Positions 36,734 to 48,498 of a DNA stretch of 64,000 nucleotides are shown in pieces. The DNA lies in assembly GCA_024683455.1 (NCBI GenBank), contig JAIKYE010000036.1, positions 1 through 64,000 on the forward strand, written 5' to 3'. The first letter of the stretch is position 1. Each line of letters opens with the position of its first letter. The translations under genes and the position numbers were made by a program. The notes below the pieces were generated by a model. That model worked only from the letters and a program-made list of their open reading frames with translations, did no database searches and was not told the DNA's origin. The stretch comes from Bacteroidaceae bacterium. Its GTDB lineage: Bacteria; Bacteroidota; Bacteroidia; Bacteroidales; Bacteroidaceae.

Positions 36734-36770
36734 TGTATATTTTGTAATTAATCAATTTTCATTTTTTTCA

Positions 36771-38603
36771 TCAACGTCCGAACATTTTCTCAATCTGAGT
36801 ATGCTCTAACACAGAGATGATGGTTTTACCTGTCGGGGTGAGGTTTGGGTTCTGGCATTGGAAGAGCTCGCCCAACAGCGACTCCATCTCTTGATTACTT
36901 AACGCCTGCCCTGTGACAATAGCTGCATTGCGTGCCATCACCAAAGCTATACGATGCTGCAATTCATTGTCAATTCCTGTCTCTTTTTCCTTAACAGCCT
37001 CCACCATTTGAGTCAACACAAGGACAGGATTAGCTCCTTCCAAATCAGCAGGAGCGCCATTTACAGAAAAACTGCCACCACCAAGTGATTCAATATCAAA
37101 TCCAAGTGAACGCAGTTCATCCGTCATATCCTGAAACAATATAGCATCAGAGGGAGCCAATTGCAGCATCTCTGGAAAAAGAAGCCCCTGTGAGGAAGCT
37201 TTCTGTCCCTCTATCTGCCTAAGGAATTTTTCGTACAAAATACGTATATGAGCTCTGTGTTGGTCAACCATCATAAGACCCGTTTGTACGGGGGTAAGAA
37301 TATACTGACCCCGATACTGGAAATGGCTGTTGCTCATCTCCAGGCCACCTTGAGCCTGACTGGCAAAGAGATCGTCCGGTTCTGCTATCTGCTCGTCTAT
37401 ATGATAATCTTCTGCAGGTTCTGCCTTCTTGACATCTGCATAGAGTTTTTCCCAATCAACGGGTGTCTGTCGCTGACGTTTCCCCTCATCGGAACGGAAG
37501 GGATTGTAGTTGTTGTCAACCTGTACATGAGGCGCATGAACCTCTGCACCGCTATGGAAGTCAAAAGCAGGAATATCGGGACGGCCTTCTACGTCAAAAT
37601 CAATGGTAGGCACAGCGTTGAACTTGCCCAGCGAATCCTTAATAGCGGCAACCAGAATCTGCCAGATGGCTGAATCATTCTCGAACTTTATCTCTGTCTT
37701 AGTAGGATGGATGTTGACATCTATGTTTGAAGGATCTACTTCGAAATAGAGGAAGTATGGAATCTGCTCCCCCTCGGGGATAAGATGAGCATACGCCTCC
37801 AGAACCGCTTTATGAAAATAAGGATGGCGCATATAACGACCATTCACGAAGAAATACTGGTTGGTATTCTTCTTACGTGCAGCCTCGGGCTTACCCACAA
37901 AACCCGTGATGCGGGCAAGTGTAGTATCAACATCTACCGATAGTAATTGCTCATTCAGCTTTTTCCCAAATACATTGACAATACGCTGTCTGAGATTACT
38001 GGCAGGAAGTTTTGTTATTAACGTGCCATTGTGAGAAAGGGAAAAACCTACAGTGGGATTCACCAATACAATACGTTCAAACTCCTGAATAATATTATTC
38101 AGCTCGGTCTGGTTGGATTTCAGGAATTTACGTCGCGCAGGCACATTAAAGAAGAGGTTGCGAACCTCGATATTCGCCCCCACAGGACAGGAGCAAACTT
38201 CCTGACTGGTGATACGCGACCCCTCGATGGTAAGATCCGTGCCCAACTCGTTGTCTATGGTCCTGGTAAGAAGATGGACTTGAGCCACGGCAGCAATAGA
38301 CGGAAGGGCTTCTCCCCTGAATCCCATGGTATGCAGCGAGAACAGGTCTTCTGCTTTCTGAATCTTAGAGGTAGCATGACGTTCGAAAGCCATTCGGGCA
38401 TCCTGTTCACTCATTCCCTTTCCATCGTCTATTACCTGGATAGACGTACGTCCGGCATCCACGACAAGCACATCAACCGTAGAAGCGCCAGCATCAACAG
38501 CATTCTCCATCAGTTCTTTAATAACTGAGGAGGGGCGTTGTACAACCTCACCTGCTGCAATTTGATTGGCAACCGAATCCGGAAGGAGATGAATAATATC
38601 CAT
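36771..38603 (-). CDS. mutL: DNA mismatch repair protein MutL
   Basis: This 610-residue protein couples mismatch recognition by MutS to strand incision and excision. The N-terminal GHKL ATPase contains ELMENAVDAGAS, VIDDGKGMSEQDA and TMGFRGEALPSIAAVAQ, and NVHPTK-like NIHPTKTEIKF follows. The C-terminal dimerisation domain has MVDQHRAHIRILYE, a variant of the endonuclease motif DQHAxxE (Arg after His, Ile-Arg for Glu spacing), so nuclease activity is uncertain. A stop-to-start gap of 3 bp separates it from the small upstream membrane protein. Confidence 0.95.
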   Translation of the reverse strand: MDIIHLLPDSVANQIAAGEVVQRPSSVIKELMENAVDAGASTVDVLVVDAGRTSIQVIDDGKGMSEQDARMAFERHATSKIQKAEDLFSLHTMGFRGEALPSIAAVAQVHLLTRTIDNELGTDLTIEGSRITSQEVCSCPVGANIEVRNLFFNVPARRKFLKSNQTELNNIIQEFERIVLVNPTVGFSLSHNGTLITKLPASNLRQRIVNVFGKKLNEQLLSVDVDTTLARITGFVGKPEAARKKNTNQYFFVNGRYMRHPYFHKAVLEAYAHLIPEGEQIPYFLYFEVDPSNIDVNIHPTKTEIKFENDSAIWQILVAAIKDSLGKFNAVPTIDFDVEGRPDIPAFDFHSGAEVHAPHVQVDNNYNPFRSDEGKRQRQTPVDWEKLYADVKKAEPAEDYHIDEQIAEPDDLFASQAQGGLEMSNSHFQYRGQYILTPVQTGLMMVDQHRAHIRILYEKFLRQIEGQKASSQGLLFPEMLQLAPSDAILFQDMTDELRSLGFDIESLGGGSFSVNGAPADLEGANPVLVLTQMVEAVKEKETGIDNELQHRIALVMARNAAIVTGQALSNQEMESLLGELFQCQNPNLTPTGKTIISVLEHTQIEKMFGR

Positions 38604-38606
38604 ATT

Positions 38607-38900
38607 TTATCTTGTGCCTGTCATTATAAATTTCCAAATAATCAGCAAAACAATAATAAGTATGACTGCCAAAGGCCATCCTATACGAGCACCATTCTCC
38701 TTGTAGCGCTGAGCGCGCGGTGTATAATTAATAAAGGTACCCGTGAACTTATCTGCCTGATAAGTTTGGTCTTCGGACGCAGCTTCACCTTTCTCACGCA
38801 TAGTCTGTTCGACCAACTTCTGCAACTTTTCCTTACGCTCGTCGGTATAAATGCTCACTCGTCTGAACTTGCGAGGCTGTCTGGTGCTGAACAATCCCAT
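38607..38900 (-). CDS. Small single-pass membrane protein of unknown function
   Basis: This 97-residue protein has a basic N-terminus (MGLFSTRQPRKFRRVSIY), an Arg/Lys/Glu-rich helical middle (TDERKEKLQKLVEQTMREKG) and one C-terminal transmembrane helix (about residues 74-92, PLAVILIIVLLIIWKFI). I recall similar proteins next to mutL in Bacteroidales, but no function is known. It is packed between the OstA-like gene (12 bp upstream) and mutL (3 bp downstream), so it belongs to the same operon. Confidence 0.85.
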   Translation of the reverse strand: MGLFSTRQPRKFRRVSIYTDERKEKLQKLVEQTMREKGEAASEDQTYQADKFTGTFINYTPRAQRYKENGARIGWPLAVILIIVLLIIWKFIMTGTR

Positions 38901-38912
38901 AACCTTATTGTT

Positions 38913-40577
38913 TTAATCTTGTTTAATATCCGATAACTTCTGCTTTGGCGCTACACGCTGGACACTCTTCTTCAGTTCGCTTCCAGCTTTTTTGCCACGC
39001 CAATTGAACACATCCATCTTATCTACAGGACGAATATAATCAAACCATGCAAAGTTTTCCAGATACAACTCATTGGGTGGAATCAACGGCACAGGATACA
39101 TCGTACCCGTTGCTGCCGGCATCCACACATAATTGACCTTACGGTTCTCTATATATAACTTCAAGAGTGTAGTTTCTGTATGATTCATCTCAACCATCAC
39201 GCTATCTTCATTAAAGGGATAATAGTTGAAATACACATTACCATGTGTGGTGGAAAGGTACATCTCCCCTTCCTTGAAATAGAAATGCATTTCTTTACCA
39301 GCCACCTGATTATAATGGATACTGTCAATCATCTCAACAGAAAGCGCCTGACGCAGAACCTGTACACTGTCCAAGGTGCTATCATTAAAGAAGGCTTTTA
39401 TCTCTTCGCCCAACATCTGCTGCCCTTCCTGCCACAAGATGGGATCGTAATACATGACAAGACAAGAATCCTTGGAGTTATAAACCATAGAATCACAGAC
39501 CGCCTGCATATCTTCCCTAAAAGCACGCACATGGCGATATGCATGCAGAACCCTGTACATGCTATCTGTATCTATATAGTATGTAAACACCTTAAAGGTA
39601 TCTGCATGAGCGAACAATGTATCCTTCTGAGAGAAATCTATTACCATGGCACTGTCATACGCCTCGCAATATCCTATACTATCGACATAATAACAGTAAT
39701 TGCCTGTAAGCATATTCTTATTCTCTTCATCCGTATAGACAAAGTTTCCAAAGGCTTCACCAATCTTTGTCTCTCCATTCCAGACGACACTATCCCCTAC
39801 CAGGCGCTTTCTCTCATTCACCAAGATGCTTCTGTCAAGCATATAAGATTCGTCCGTCTTGGTATTGTAATAACCAAGTTCGGAATAGATGTGGCTATCT
39901 CCATTCTCTATATTGGAAGGACCTACCACATGCGCAATGGCCGTATTGGTGTTATAATACAATGTGTCCGAAAGAAGAATGGTCTTGGGAGGTTCGGGAG
40001 GTTCGGGATTTACCAGTCTGACATTATAATTAAAAACAGCCTGACGAGTTGACGGCTGGTACTGCCCCCAGTCACTGGTCAATTCGTTGCCCTGATCCAG
40101 CAAACGCCCTCCTTCAAAAAAATACCCGAGGTCATAAATGCGGTCGTAATCAAGACTGTCTGTATAGAGGATAGTTTTCAGATGCTTCAGAACAACATTA
40201 TAACGGGCACGGGCCAACTTATCCGTTCCGTTATAATACAAGACATCACTCGTAAGCGAGAGCGTATCTCCCTGCACCATACGTACATTCCCGAATGCAT
40301 CAAAGGAGTTTGTGGCCTCGTAGAAAAGAGCGCTGTCACAATACATGAGGGTTCCCTCATGATTAAACTTGACATTTCCAACAAGAAACTGAGCCGTCAG
40401 ATGAAGGTGGTCATCATAATATAGTTTGTCTGCATGTAACAAATGTACACGGCTATCCTTATTCGACGTTTTTGCTCTATTGTTATTTGCTGTATTTCTG
40501 ACTGGAGTAATAGCAAATAAAAGACAAACGCCAAACAAGATAAGTGTACATATTACAGACAGACGATGATTCATCAC
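38913..40577 (-). CDS. OstA/LptA-like envelope protein
   Basis: This 554-residue exported protein has an N-terminal signal anchor (about residues 7-26). The mature part has repeated OstA-type beta strands such as DKLYYDDHLHLTAQFLVGNV, LMYCDSALFYEATNSFDAFGN and DTLSLTSDVLYYNG. In Bacteroidota this family stands in for LptA/LptD N-domain functions in lipopolysaccharide transport, a role inferred from homology. The start overlaps the preceding PpiC gene's stop by 4 bp. Context (two periplasmic PpiC isomerases) fits outer-membrane biogenesis. Confidence 0.88.
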   Translation of the reverse strand: MMNHRLSVICTLILFGVCLLFAITPVRNTANNNRAKTSNKDSRVHLLHADKLYYDDHLHLTAQFLVGNVKFNHEGTLMYCDSALFYEATNSFDAFGNVRMVQGDTLSLTSDVLYYNGTDKLARARYNVVLKHLKTILYTDSLDYDRIYDLGYFFEGGRLLDQGNELTSDWGQYQPSTRQAVFNYNVRLVNPEPPEPPKTILLSDTLYYNTNTAIAHVVGPSNIENGDSHIYSELGYYNTKTDESYMLDRSILVNERKRLVGDSVVWNGETKIGEAFGNFVYTDEENKNMLTGNYCYYVDSIGYCEAYDSAMVIDFSQKDTLFAHADTFKVFTYYIDTDSMYRVLHAYRHVRAFREDMQAVCDSMVYNSKDSCLVMYYDPILWQEGQQMLGEEIKAFFNDSTLDSVQVLRQALSVEMIDSIHYNQVAGKEMHFYFKEGEMYLSTTHGNVYFNYYPFNEDSVMVEMNHTETTLLKLYIENRKVNYVWMPAATGTMYPVPLIPPNELYLENFAWFDYIRPVDKMDVFNWRGKKAGSELKKSVQRVAPKQKLSDIKQD

Positions 40578-41953
40578 TTAATCCAACCGGGGTATTGGAA
40601 CTCACAGGTACTCCAATCTGGGTTAATCCTAATGTATGTCGTACGCTGTTTTTCCTTTATCCAATCAAGAATAACCTTCTCTTTTTTCTCACCCTCGACC
40701 TGAGATTTCAGAATCTGATAATCCTCTGAAATACTTGCTCTGTGGGAATTTATACGATTCTTCAGCTTTGCAATGGCACAAACAGTCTTACCCTTGCTGT
40801 TTATCATTGTAAAAGGCTTGGATATCTCGCCAATCTCCATGGTGCTAATTACGCGAGCCAGTTCAGGAGAATACGTAGAGAGCTCGCTCATCTCAAATCT
40901 TGTGGTAGTAATACGCTCGCCATCCGACACCTTCAGATTTGAAAGGATACCATGGTTGTTGCGTGTCTCTTTGTCGTCTGAAACAATACTCACAGCCTCA
41001 TCAAAAGTAACCTTTTCTCTACGGATAGCCTCGGCAATTGAGTCCAGGTGAACCATTGCCGTATCAATATCTTCCTGTAAAATCTCAGGACGCTTCAGGA
41101 TATGCCGGCACTTAACCTTATCTCCACGTTTGTCTATCAACTGAATGATATGAAAGCCAAACTCACTCTGTGCAATTTTACTAACCTTGCCTGGGTCTGT
41201 CATACTAAACACAACACCTGCAAAGCCCGGATCCAACTCGGCACGTCCCATATAAGGCATCTCGCCTCCCTGACGGGCAGAAGCCGTATCCTCTGAATAC
41301 AAACGTGCTAAAGTGGAAAATGAGGTGGTTCCCGAATTAACACGCTCGGCATATTCGCGAAGCGTATTCTTGACCCTGTCTATCTCCTCTTGATGAACAC
41401 GTGGCTGCTGTACCAACAACTGCACTTCAACCTGAGTAGGAATCAAAGGCAGGCTGTCTTCAGGCAGATCCTTAAAATAACGGCGGACTTCCGCAGGGGT
41501 AGCCTTCACATCAGAAGTCAACTTCTCACGCATCTTGAGCATTGTCATCTCATTTTTGTATTGATCGAAATACTCCTCGCGTATCTGCGTCATTGTCATC
41601 TGCATGTATTCCTCCAGCTTCTCCTTGGAACCTGCCAACAGGATATTCTCATTAACCTTCTGCTCTACGTACTGGTTAATCTCAGCATCACTCACCTCGA
41701 TACTGTCAATGGCAGCCTGATGAATGAAGAGCTTCTGGATTGCCAACTGCTCAGGAATGATACAATATGGATTACCTGGGACAGAACTGCCAAATTGCAG
41801 CCTTTGTTTCTCGACGTCTGATTTCAAAATAGCGTCGTCACCAACTACCCATACTACTTCATCTATCACATTGTTCAGAGCCGTCTGCGCAAGAGTAGAA
41901 ATGCTGTAGAGAGACAAACATACAAGATATATGTATCTGCCGTAGAACTTCAT
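40574..41953 (-). CDS. SurA-like peptidylprolyl isomerase (PpiC)
   Basis: This is a 459-residue periplasmic chaperone with a signal peptide of about 22 residues. A SurA-type N-terminal helix domain (VVGDDAILKSDVEKQRLQFG, about 35-55) is followed by two parvulin domains. The first (about 170-275) has FSTLARLYSEDTASARQGGE and FSMTDPGKVSKIAQSEFGFHI; the second region is around residues 280-390. It would fold and escort outer-membrane proteins. It lies 7 bp downstream of another PpiC gene and overlaps the OstA-like gene. Confidence 0.93.
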   Translation of the reverse strand: MKFYGRYIYLVCLSLYSISTLAQTALNNVIDEVVWVVGDDAILKSDVEKQRLQFGSSVPGNPYCIIPEQLAIQKLFIHQAAIDSIEVSDAEINQYVEQKVNENILLAGSKEKLEEYMQMTMTQIREEYFDQYKNEMTMLKMREKLTSDVKATPAEVRRYFKDLPEDSLPLIPTQVEVQLLVQQPRVHQEEIDRVKNTLREYAERVNSGTTSFSTLARLYSEDTASARQGGEMPYMGRAELDPGFAGVVFSMTDPGKVSKIAQSEFGFHIIQLIDKRGDKVKCRHILKRPEILQEDIDTAMVHLDSIAEAIRREKVTFDEAVSIVSDDKETRNNHGILSNLKVSDGERITTTRFEMSELSTYSPELARVISTMEIGEISKPFTMINSKGKTVCAIAKLKNRINSHRASISEDYQILKSQVEGEKKEKVILDWIKEKQRTTYIRINPDWSTCEFQYPGWIK

Positions 41954-41960
41954 ATGATAA

Positions 41961-43385
41961 TTAATGATTATTTACTGTTTTCAAGACATCATCATGAATC
42001 TCAAAAGTATAACGCTTACGTAATGCAGCAACATACTCGTCCTCGCGAAGACGCTGGTAGTCTGTAACAACCTGATTACTTACGTCCGTCCATTTTGCAG
42101 GACCTTTCTTAAGGACTTTTCCCACAACTGCTGCGTACGGAAAATCTTTCAGGGGATTCAACTTGGCTCCCTTATCTTTCAGAGCCAACACATCCACATT
42201 CGCATTTTCGCCTTTGGTGAAAAGACGACGCTCCATACGAACCATTACACTGTCTTTATTGAACTTTTCACGGATCGTAGCTGTCCACTTATCCTCGGGG
42301 ACACCCTTCAGAGCCTTCTTTACAGCCTTGATGTCAGCCTGATTCTTGCAATAATATACAAGTCCGCGGAAATGAGGTTCCTTCCACGCATATTTCTTCT
42401 TGTTTGCCTTGAAATAAGAAGCTAAACCAACTGTATCTTTGCTGGCAGGCTCCCAGACATTCCGGCTGCACTCCTCAAAAAGCAAAAGGCCGTCGTGATA
42501 CTCCTGCACCAGGTATTTCAACTCATTATCCTGAGCACAGAGACGTTCGGTTTCTTCATCAAGAATCTCTTCAACAGTCTTCTGAGGCGAGGATTGCTGA
42601 GCCATAGAATCCAACACCTGAGTGGCGAGTTGGTTCTCTAAGCCCTGACTCTCAAGATAACGGCGGATGTTTGCCTTCAGCTCATCATAACTCTCCAAAG
42701 GCTTCTTACCCAGCAACTTAACAATATGGTATCCTACAGTTGAGAGGAAAGGTTCTGAGACCTGATTCACTTCCAAATTGTAGGCAACATCCTCAAACTC
42801 TTTCAGAGTCTGGTTGGGACCAATCCAAGGAAGCATACCACCACGGGCTGCAGACCCGAAGTCCTGCGAAACCTTCTTTGCCAATTCAGCAAAGTCTGCT
42901 CCATTTTTTATTTCCTGATAAACAGAATCGATGCGTGCCTTGGCAGCAGCTTGCACATCCTCCGTGACTGCCTGCGGTACACGTAAGAAGATGTGTGCCG
43001 GTTGTATAAGTTCCTTGCCTTGCAAACTTTCCAGCATCTGTGCATAATACTTCTGGCACTCCTCCTCCATTGCATTCTGAGGAATCAGCAAAGGACGGAT
43101 TTGCTGGTCGCGATACTGACGAAACTCCTTCTGATAACTTGAGAGTGTATCCAGATGGTTATCCAAGGCTGCCAACACCTTCAGCTTGTAATTGACAAAA
43201 AGCTGTGCATATTCCTCTACATTCTTCTTGTCTAATACACCTTCAGAATTATTCTTATTGTAGTTGTATTCAAACTCGCTACGAGGAACAGGCTGACCGT
43301 TTACATGCATTACGATAGGGTCATCCTGAGCTTTGGTACCAAATGCTACAGCAAGAAACAATAATGAACACAGAATCTTCTTCAT
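41961..43385 (-). CDS. Periplasmic peptidylprolyl isomerase (PpiC), second copy
   Basis: This 474-residue protein has a signal peptide (MKKILCSLLFLAVAFGTKA). An N-terminal helical domain (VNGQPVPRSEFEYNYNKNN) and one clear parvulin domain (about 120-225: FAELAKKVSQDFGSAARGG, VSEPFLSTVGYHIVKLLG) follow, and the C-terminal half is divergent. It is distinct in sequence from the SurA-like gene next to it. It probably helps outer-membrane protein assembly. It starts 13 bp after the guaB stop, so it may be read from the guaB promoter. Confidence 0.92.
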   Translation of the reverse strand: MKKILCSLLFLAVAFGTKAQDDPIVMHVNGQPVPRSEFEYNYNKNNSEGVLDKKNVEEYAQLFVNYKLKVLAALDNHLDTLSSYQKEFRQYRDQQIRPLLIPQNAMEEECQKYYAQMLESLQGKELIQPAHIFLRVPQAVTEDVQAAAKARIDSVYQEIKNGADFAELAKKVSQDFGSAARGGMLPWIGPNQTLKEFEDVAYNLEVNQVSEPFLSTVGYHIVKLLGKKPLESYDELKANIRRYLESQGLENQLATQVLDSMAQQSSPQKTVEEILDEETERLCAQDNELKYLVQEYHDGLLLFEECSRNVWEPASKDTVGLASYFKANKKKYAWKEPHFRGLVYYCKNQADIKAVKKALKGVPEDKWTATIREKFNKDSVMVRMERRLFTKGENANVDVLALKDKGAKLNPLKDFPYAAVVGKVLKKGPAKWTDVSNQVVTDYQRLREDEYVAALRKRYTFEIHDDVLKTVNNH

Positions 43386-43398
43386 ACCTTAATTATAA

Positions 43399-44880
<1,482 letters not shown>

Positions 44881-44901
44881 TTATATAGAATTTATTGCGT
44901 G

Positions 44902-44909
44902 CAAAAGTA
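44902..44909 (-). promoter_or_regulatory. -7 box of guaB
   Basis: On the minus strand TACTTTTG matches TAnnTTTG; the -33 side (TCGG, 19 bp upstream) is weak. The leader would be about 20 nt. Confidence 0.5.
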
Positions 44910-44953
44910 CAAAAAAAAACTGATTATTCCGACACAAAAAATGCCAAATTTTC

Positions 44954-47125
44954 TTAATTAGCCATTTCCGACAGGAACTTGATGCGAACCAGCCTGATTT
45001 CTGTCTCTGTATAGTCTTCTCCCAAAGCATCCAGAGCCTCATCTAAATCATCAGTCTCAGACTCTTCCATAAAGTAGTCATAGATGTCAAGCATATCATC
45101 TTCATCCATTACATCCTCGATGTAATAGTCGATGTTCAACTTGGTTCCACTATAGACTATCGTTTCTATTTCATCCAGCAGCTCTTCAAGGGTAAGACCT
45201 TTCGCTTTTGCAATATCTTCAAAAGCTTGCTTTCTGTCAATACCCTCAATGATGCTCACCTTATTCTTACTCTTATTAGGCAATGTACGAACACGCAAAT
45301 CCTCGAGACGCTCTATTTCGTTCTCCTCGCAGTACTTAGCTATCAGTTCACAGAATTCCTTACCATAACGGGCAGCCTTTCCATCGCCGACACCCCTTAT
45401 ATTCTTCAGCTCATCCATTGAGATAGGATATGTTGTAGCCATATCCTCCAAGGAAGGATCCTGGAAAATCACATATGGGGGTACACCTTTCTTTTCTGCT
45501 ATACTCTTGCGCAAAGATTTTAGCATACTGAAAAGGACTTCATCCAAAACAGCAGATTCGCCAACCATGGGTTCTTCGTACTCGTCGAACTCATTGTCCT
45601 TGGAAATCCAGAACTCGACAGGATTACGCATAAAGCTCCTTCCCTCTGCAGTAATCTTCAGCAGTCCGTAGTTTTCCACTTCTTTTTCTATATAGCCGGA
45701 TATCATTCCCTGACGAATGACTGCATTCCAGAAACTTGCTTCATAATCATCACCACAGCCGAAACAATCCAAGTCTTCATGCCTGTGTGCTACGACCTCT
45801 TCTGTTTCGCGTCCTACGAGAACATCAATCACATGATTGACCTTGAAGTTTTCCTTCACGGCATCTATAACCTGAAGTGCCAACCTGAGTTCTTTTGAAG
45901 CCTCTTGTTTTTCCTTGGGGTGTCTACAGTTATCGCAATTACCGCAATTATCTGGCTCATATTCTTCTCCGAAGTAGTGAAGGAGGAACTTTCTACGACA
46001 AATAGAAGTTTCAGCATATGCTGAGGTTTCCTGCAACAACTGACGACCAATATCCTGCTCGGCTACAGGCTTACCTTCCATAAACTTCTCGAGTTTTCGC
46101 AAGTCCTTGGGAGAATAGAAAGTTAGGCAATAACCTTCACCTCCATCACGACCTGCACGGCCTGTTTCCTGATAATAACCCTCCAAGCTCTTGGGAATAT
46201 CATAATGGATAACGAAACGCACATCCGGCTTGTCTATTCCCATACCGAACGCAATGGTTGCTACAATGACATCCAGGCGCTCCATAAGGAAATCATCCTG
46301 AGTCTCGCTTCTAACGGCAGACTCCATACCAGCATGATAAGCCCGGGCATTAATCTGATTGGCACGCAAGACTTCTGCCAGCTCTTCCACTTTCTTACGG
46401 CTCAAGCAATAAATAATACCGCTTTTACCTTTATGCTGCATGATAAACCGAATGATGTCCTTATCTACATCCTTCGTCTTAGGCCTTACTTCGTAATATA
46501 AGTTGGGACGATTGAATGAACTTTTGAATTCTGTCGCATCCATCATCCCCAAGTTCTTCTTGATATCACCGCGAACCTTATCGGTAGCCGTAGCAGTCAG
46601 GGCAATGATAGGAGCCTGCCCTATCTGATTTACAATAGGACGGATTCGCCTGTACTCAGGACGGAAATCGTGCCCCCATTCTGAAATACAATGTGCCTCA
46701 TCTACTGCATAGAAAGATATTTTGACACTTGTCAAGAAACTGACATTATCTTCTTTTGTCAAAGATTCCGGAGCCACATACAACAACTTGGTACGGCCAG
46801 CCTTTACATCACGCTTAACAATATCTGTTTGCGTCTTTGTAAGAGATGAGTTTAAGAAATGGGCAATACCATCATCCTCACTCACCTGACGAATGGCATC
46901 TACCTGATTCTTCATCAAGGCGATAAGCGGAGAAATAACAATTGCTGTTCCCTCCATCAACAAGGCCGGCAACTGATAGCACAGAGACTTACCTCCGCCT
47001 GTGGGCATCAACACAAAAGTGTCACGTCCTGCAAGCACATTGCGGATAATGGCTTCTTGATCGCCCTTGAAGCAATCAAAGCCGAAGTAATGTTTCAGTT
47101 GCTCTATCAGATTCCAGTCTTCCAT
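44954..47125 (-). CDS. recQ: ATP-dependent DNA helicase RecQ
   Basis: This 723-residue 3'-5' superfamily 2 helicase acts in recombination and fork repair. Motifs: LMPTGGGKSLCYQLPAL (Walker A), DEAHCISEWGHDFRPEY (DEAH box and RecQ loop) and QETGRAGRDG (motif VI). The zinc-binding cysteines CRRKFLLHYF...CGNCDNC are followed by the RQC winged helix and an HRDC domain (about 560-640, MDELKNIRGVGDGKAARYG). The C-terminus has an acidic tail (DEDDMLDIYDYFMEESETDD). A -7 box TAACTTTG lies at 47150-47157. Confidence 0.97.
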   Translation of the reverse strand: MEDWNLIEQLKHYFGFDCFKGDQEAIIRNVLAGRDTFVLMPTGGGKSLCYQLPALLMEGTAIVISPLIALMKNQVDAIRQVSEDDGIAHFLNSSLTKTQTDIVKRDVKAGRTKLLYVAPESLTKEDNVSFLTSVKISFYAVDEAHCISEWGHDFRPEYRRIRPIVNQIGQAPIIALTATATDKVRGDIKKNLGMMDATEFKSSFNRPNLYYEVRPKTKDVDKDIIRFIMQHKGKSGIIYCLSRKKVEELAEVLRANQINARAYHAGMESAVRSETQDDFLMERLDVIVATIAFGMGIDKPDVRFVIHYDIPKSLEGYYQETGRAGRDGGEGYCLTFYSPKDLRKLEKFMEGKPVAEQDIGRQLLQETSAYAETSICRRKFLLHYFGEEYEPDNCGNCDNCRHPKEKQEASKELRLALQVIDAVKENFKVNHVIDVLVGRETEEVVAHRHEDLDCFGCGDDYEASFWNAVIRQGMISGYIEKEVENYGLLKITAEGRSFMRNPVEFWISKDNEFDEYEEPMVGESAVLDEVLFSMLKSLRKSIAEKKGVPPYVIFQDPSLEDMATTYPISMDELKNIRGVGDGKAARYGKEFCELIAKYCEENEIERLEDLRVRTLPNKSKNKVSIIEGIDRKQAFEDIAKAKGLTLEELLDEIETIVYSGTKLNIDYYIEDVMDEDDMLDIYDYFMEESETDDLDEALDALGEDYTETEIRLVRIKFLSEMAN

Positions 47126-47215
47126 ACAGGCATTCTAAGTATTCCTTTACAAAGTTATATTAATTTTTCAATATAAAACAAGTTTTTGTACAACATTTTG
47201 TTGTAAACAATAAAA

Positions 47216-47249
47216 AAAATGGAAGGAACTTTTCCATTCCTTCCATTTT
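47216..47249 (-). terminator. Terminator of the tig-clpP-clpX operon
   Basis: A perfect 13-bp stem AAAATGGAAGGAA / TTCCTTCCATTTT has an 8-nt loop and on the minus strand is followed by TTTTATTG. It lies just past the clpX stop. Confidence 0.9.
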
Positions 47250-47266
47250 AAATACAATTCTTTATT

Positions 47267-48496
47267 TTATGCTGTAAGTCGTTGCGACTTTTCAATCTGC
47301 TGACGTGCATAATCCACTGTCACAACAAATTTCTTTTCCTTCCCAGAAGGGGCATCATACTGCGCATCTATCATTACAGCCTCCATGATACTACGTAAGC
47401 CTCTGGCACCCAACTTATATTCCACGGCCTTATCTACCATGTATTCAAGGGCATCCGGTTCGAACGTCAATTCAATACCATCCATCTCAAAAAGTTTCAC
47501 CTGTTGTTTTACAAGCGAGTTCTTGGGCTCAGTAAGGATGTTACGTAATGCCGTTCGATCCAAAGGATCCAGATAAGTCAGCACCGGAAGACGGCCTATA
47601 ATCTCAGGGATAAGACCAAAACTCTTCAAATCCTGTGGTACGATGTACTTCATGAGGTTCTTTGAGTCAATCTTCTTCTGATTCTGAACACTGTTATATC
47701 CTACGACATGAGTATTCAAACGCTGGGCAATCTTTTTCTCAATCCCGTCAAAGGCACCACCACAGATAAAGAGAATATTTCTGGTATCCACCTCTATATA
47801 GTCCTGATCAGGATGCTTCCTTCCACCCTTAGGCGGAACATTTACCTTTGAGCCTTCAAGCAACTTCAGCAAACCTTGCTGAACGCCTTCGCCACTAACA
47901 TCACGTGTAATACTTGGGTTATCGCTCTTACGGGCAATCTTATCAATTTCGTCTATAAAGACTATACCACGTTCTGCAGCTTTTACGTCGTAATTGGCAA
48001 CCTGAAGCAGTCGGCTCAAGATGCTTTCAACATCTTCGCCCACATAGCCAGCCTCTGTGAATACCGTAGCATCCACAATAGTAAAAGGAACCTTCAGCAA
48101 ATTGGCAATAGTCCTGGCAAGCAAGGTTTTTCCTGTACCTGTAGAACCTACCATAATGACATTGCTCTTTTCAATCTCTACGCCGTCATCTCCTTTTTTC
48201 TGCCCCAACCTCTTATAATGATTGTAAACCGAAACAGAAAGATAACGCTTCGCATCATCCTGCCCAATCACATACTGGTCAAGATATTCCTTAATCTGCT
48301 TAGGCTTTGGAACATCATTCAATCCAAAATCGCCAAAAGATGAAGAAGACTTGGTAGCTATATTATCCTGAACAATGCGATATGCCTGCATAGCACAATC
48401 ACTACAGATATAGCCATCAATTCCAGACAGCAACAATGGAACATCCCTTTCCGGACGTCCGCAGAAAGAACAAATATTTTGTTTTCGATTTGCCAT
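47267..48496 (-). CDS. clpX: ClpX ATPase subunit of ClpXP protease
   Basis: This 409-residue AAA+ unfoldase feeds substrates to ClpP. The N-terminal zinc-binding domain CSFCGRPE...CSDCAMQAY (residues 9-36) binds adaptors. Walker A is [11 protein letters not shown], Walker [10 protein letters not shown], and the C-terminal sensor region [11 protein letters not shown]. It follows clpP by 2 bp in the classic tig-clpP-clpX order. Confidence 0.98.
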   Translation of the reverse strand: MANRKQNICSFCGRPERDVPLLLSGIDGYICSDCAMQAYRIVQDNIATKSSSSFGDFGLNDVPKPKQIKEYLDQYVIGQDDAKRYLSVSVYNHYKRLGQKKGDDGVEIEKSNVIMVGSTGTGKTLLARTIANLLKVPFTIVDATVFTEAGYVGEDVESILSRLLQVANYDVKAAERGIVFIDEIDKIARKSDNPSITRDVSGEGVQQGLLKLLEGSKVNVPPKGGRKHPDQDYIEVDTRNILFICGGAFDGIEKKIAQRLNTHVVGYNSVQNQKKIDSKNLMKYIVPQDLKSFGLIPEIIGRLPVLTYLDPLDRTALRNILTEPKNSLVKQQVKLFEMDGIELTFEPDALEYMVDKAVEYKLGARGLRSIMEAVMIDAQYDAPSGKEKKFVVTVDYARQQIEKSQRLTA

Positions 48497-48498
48497 CC

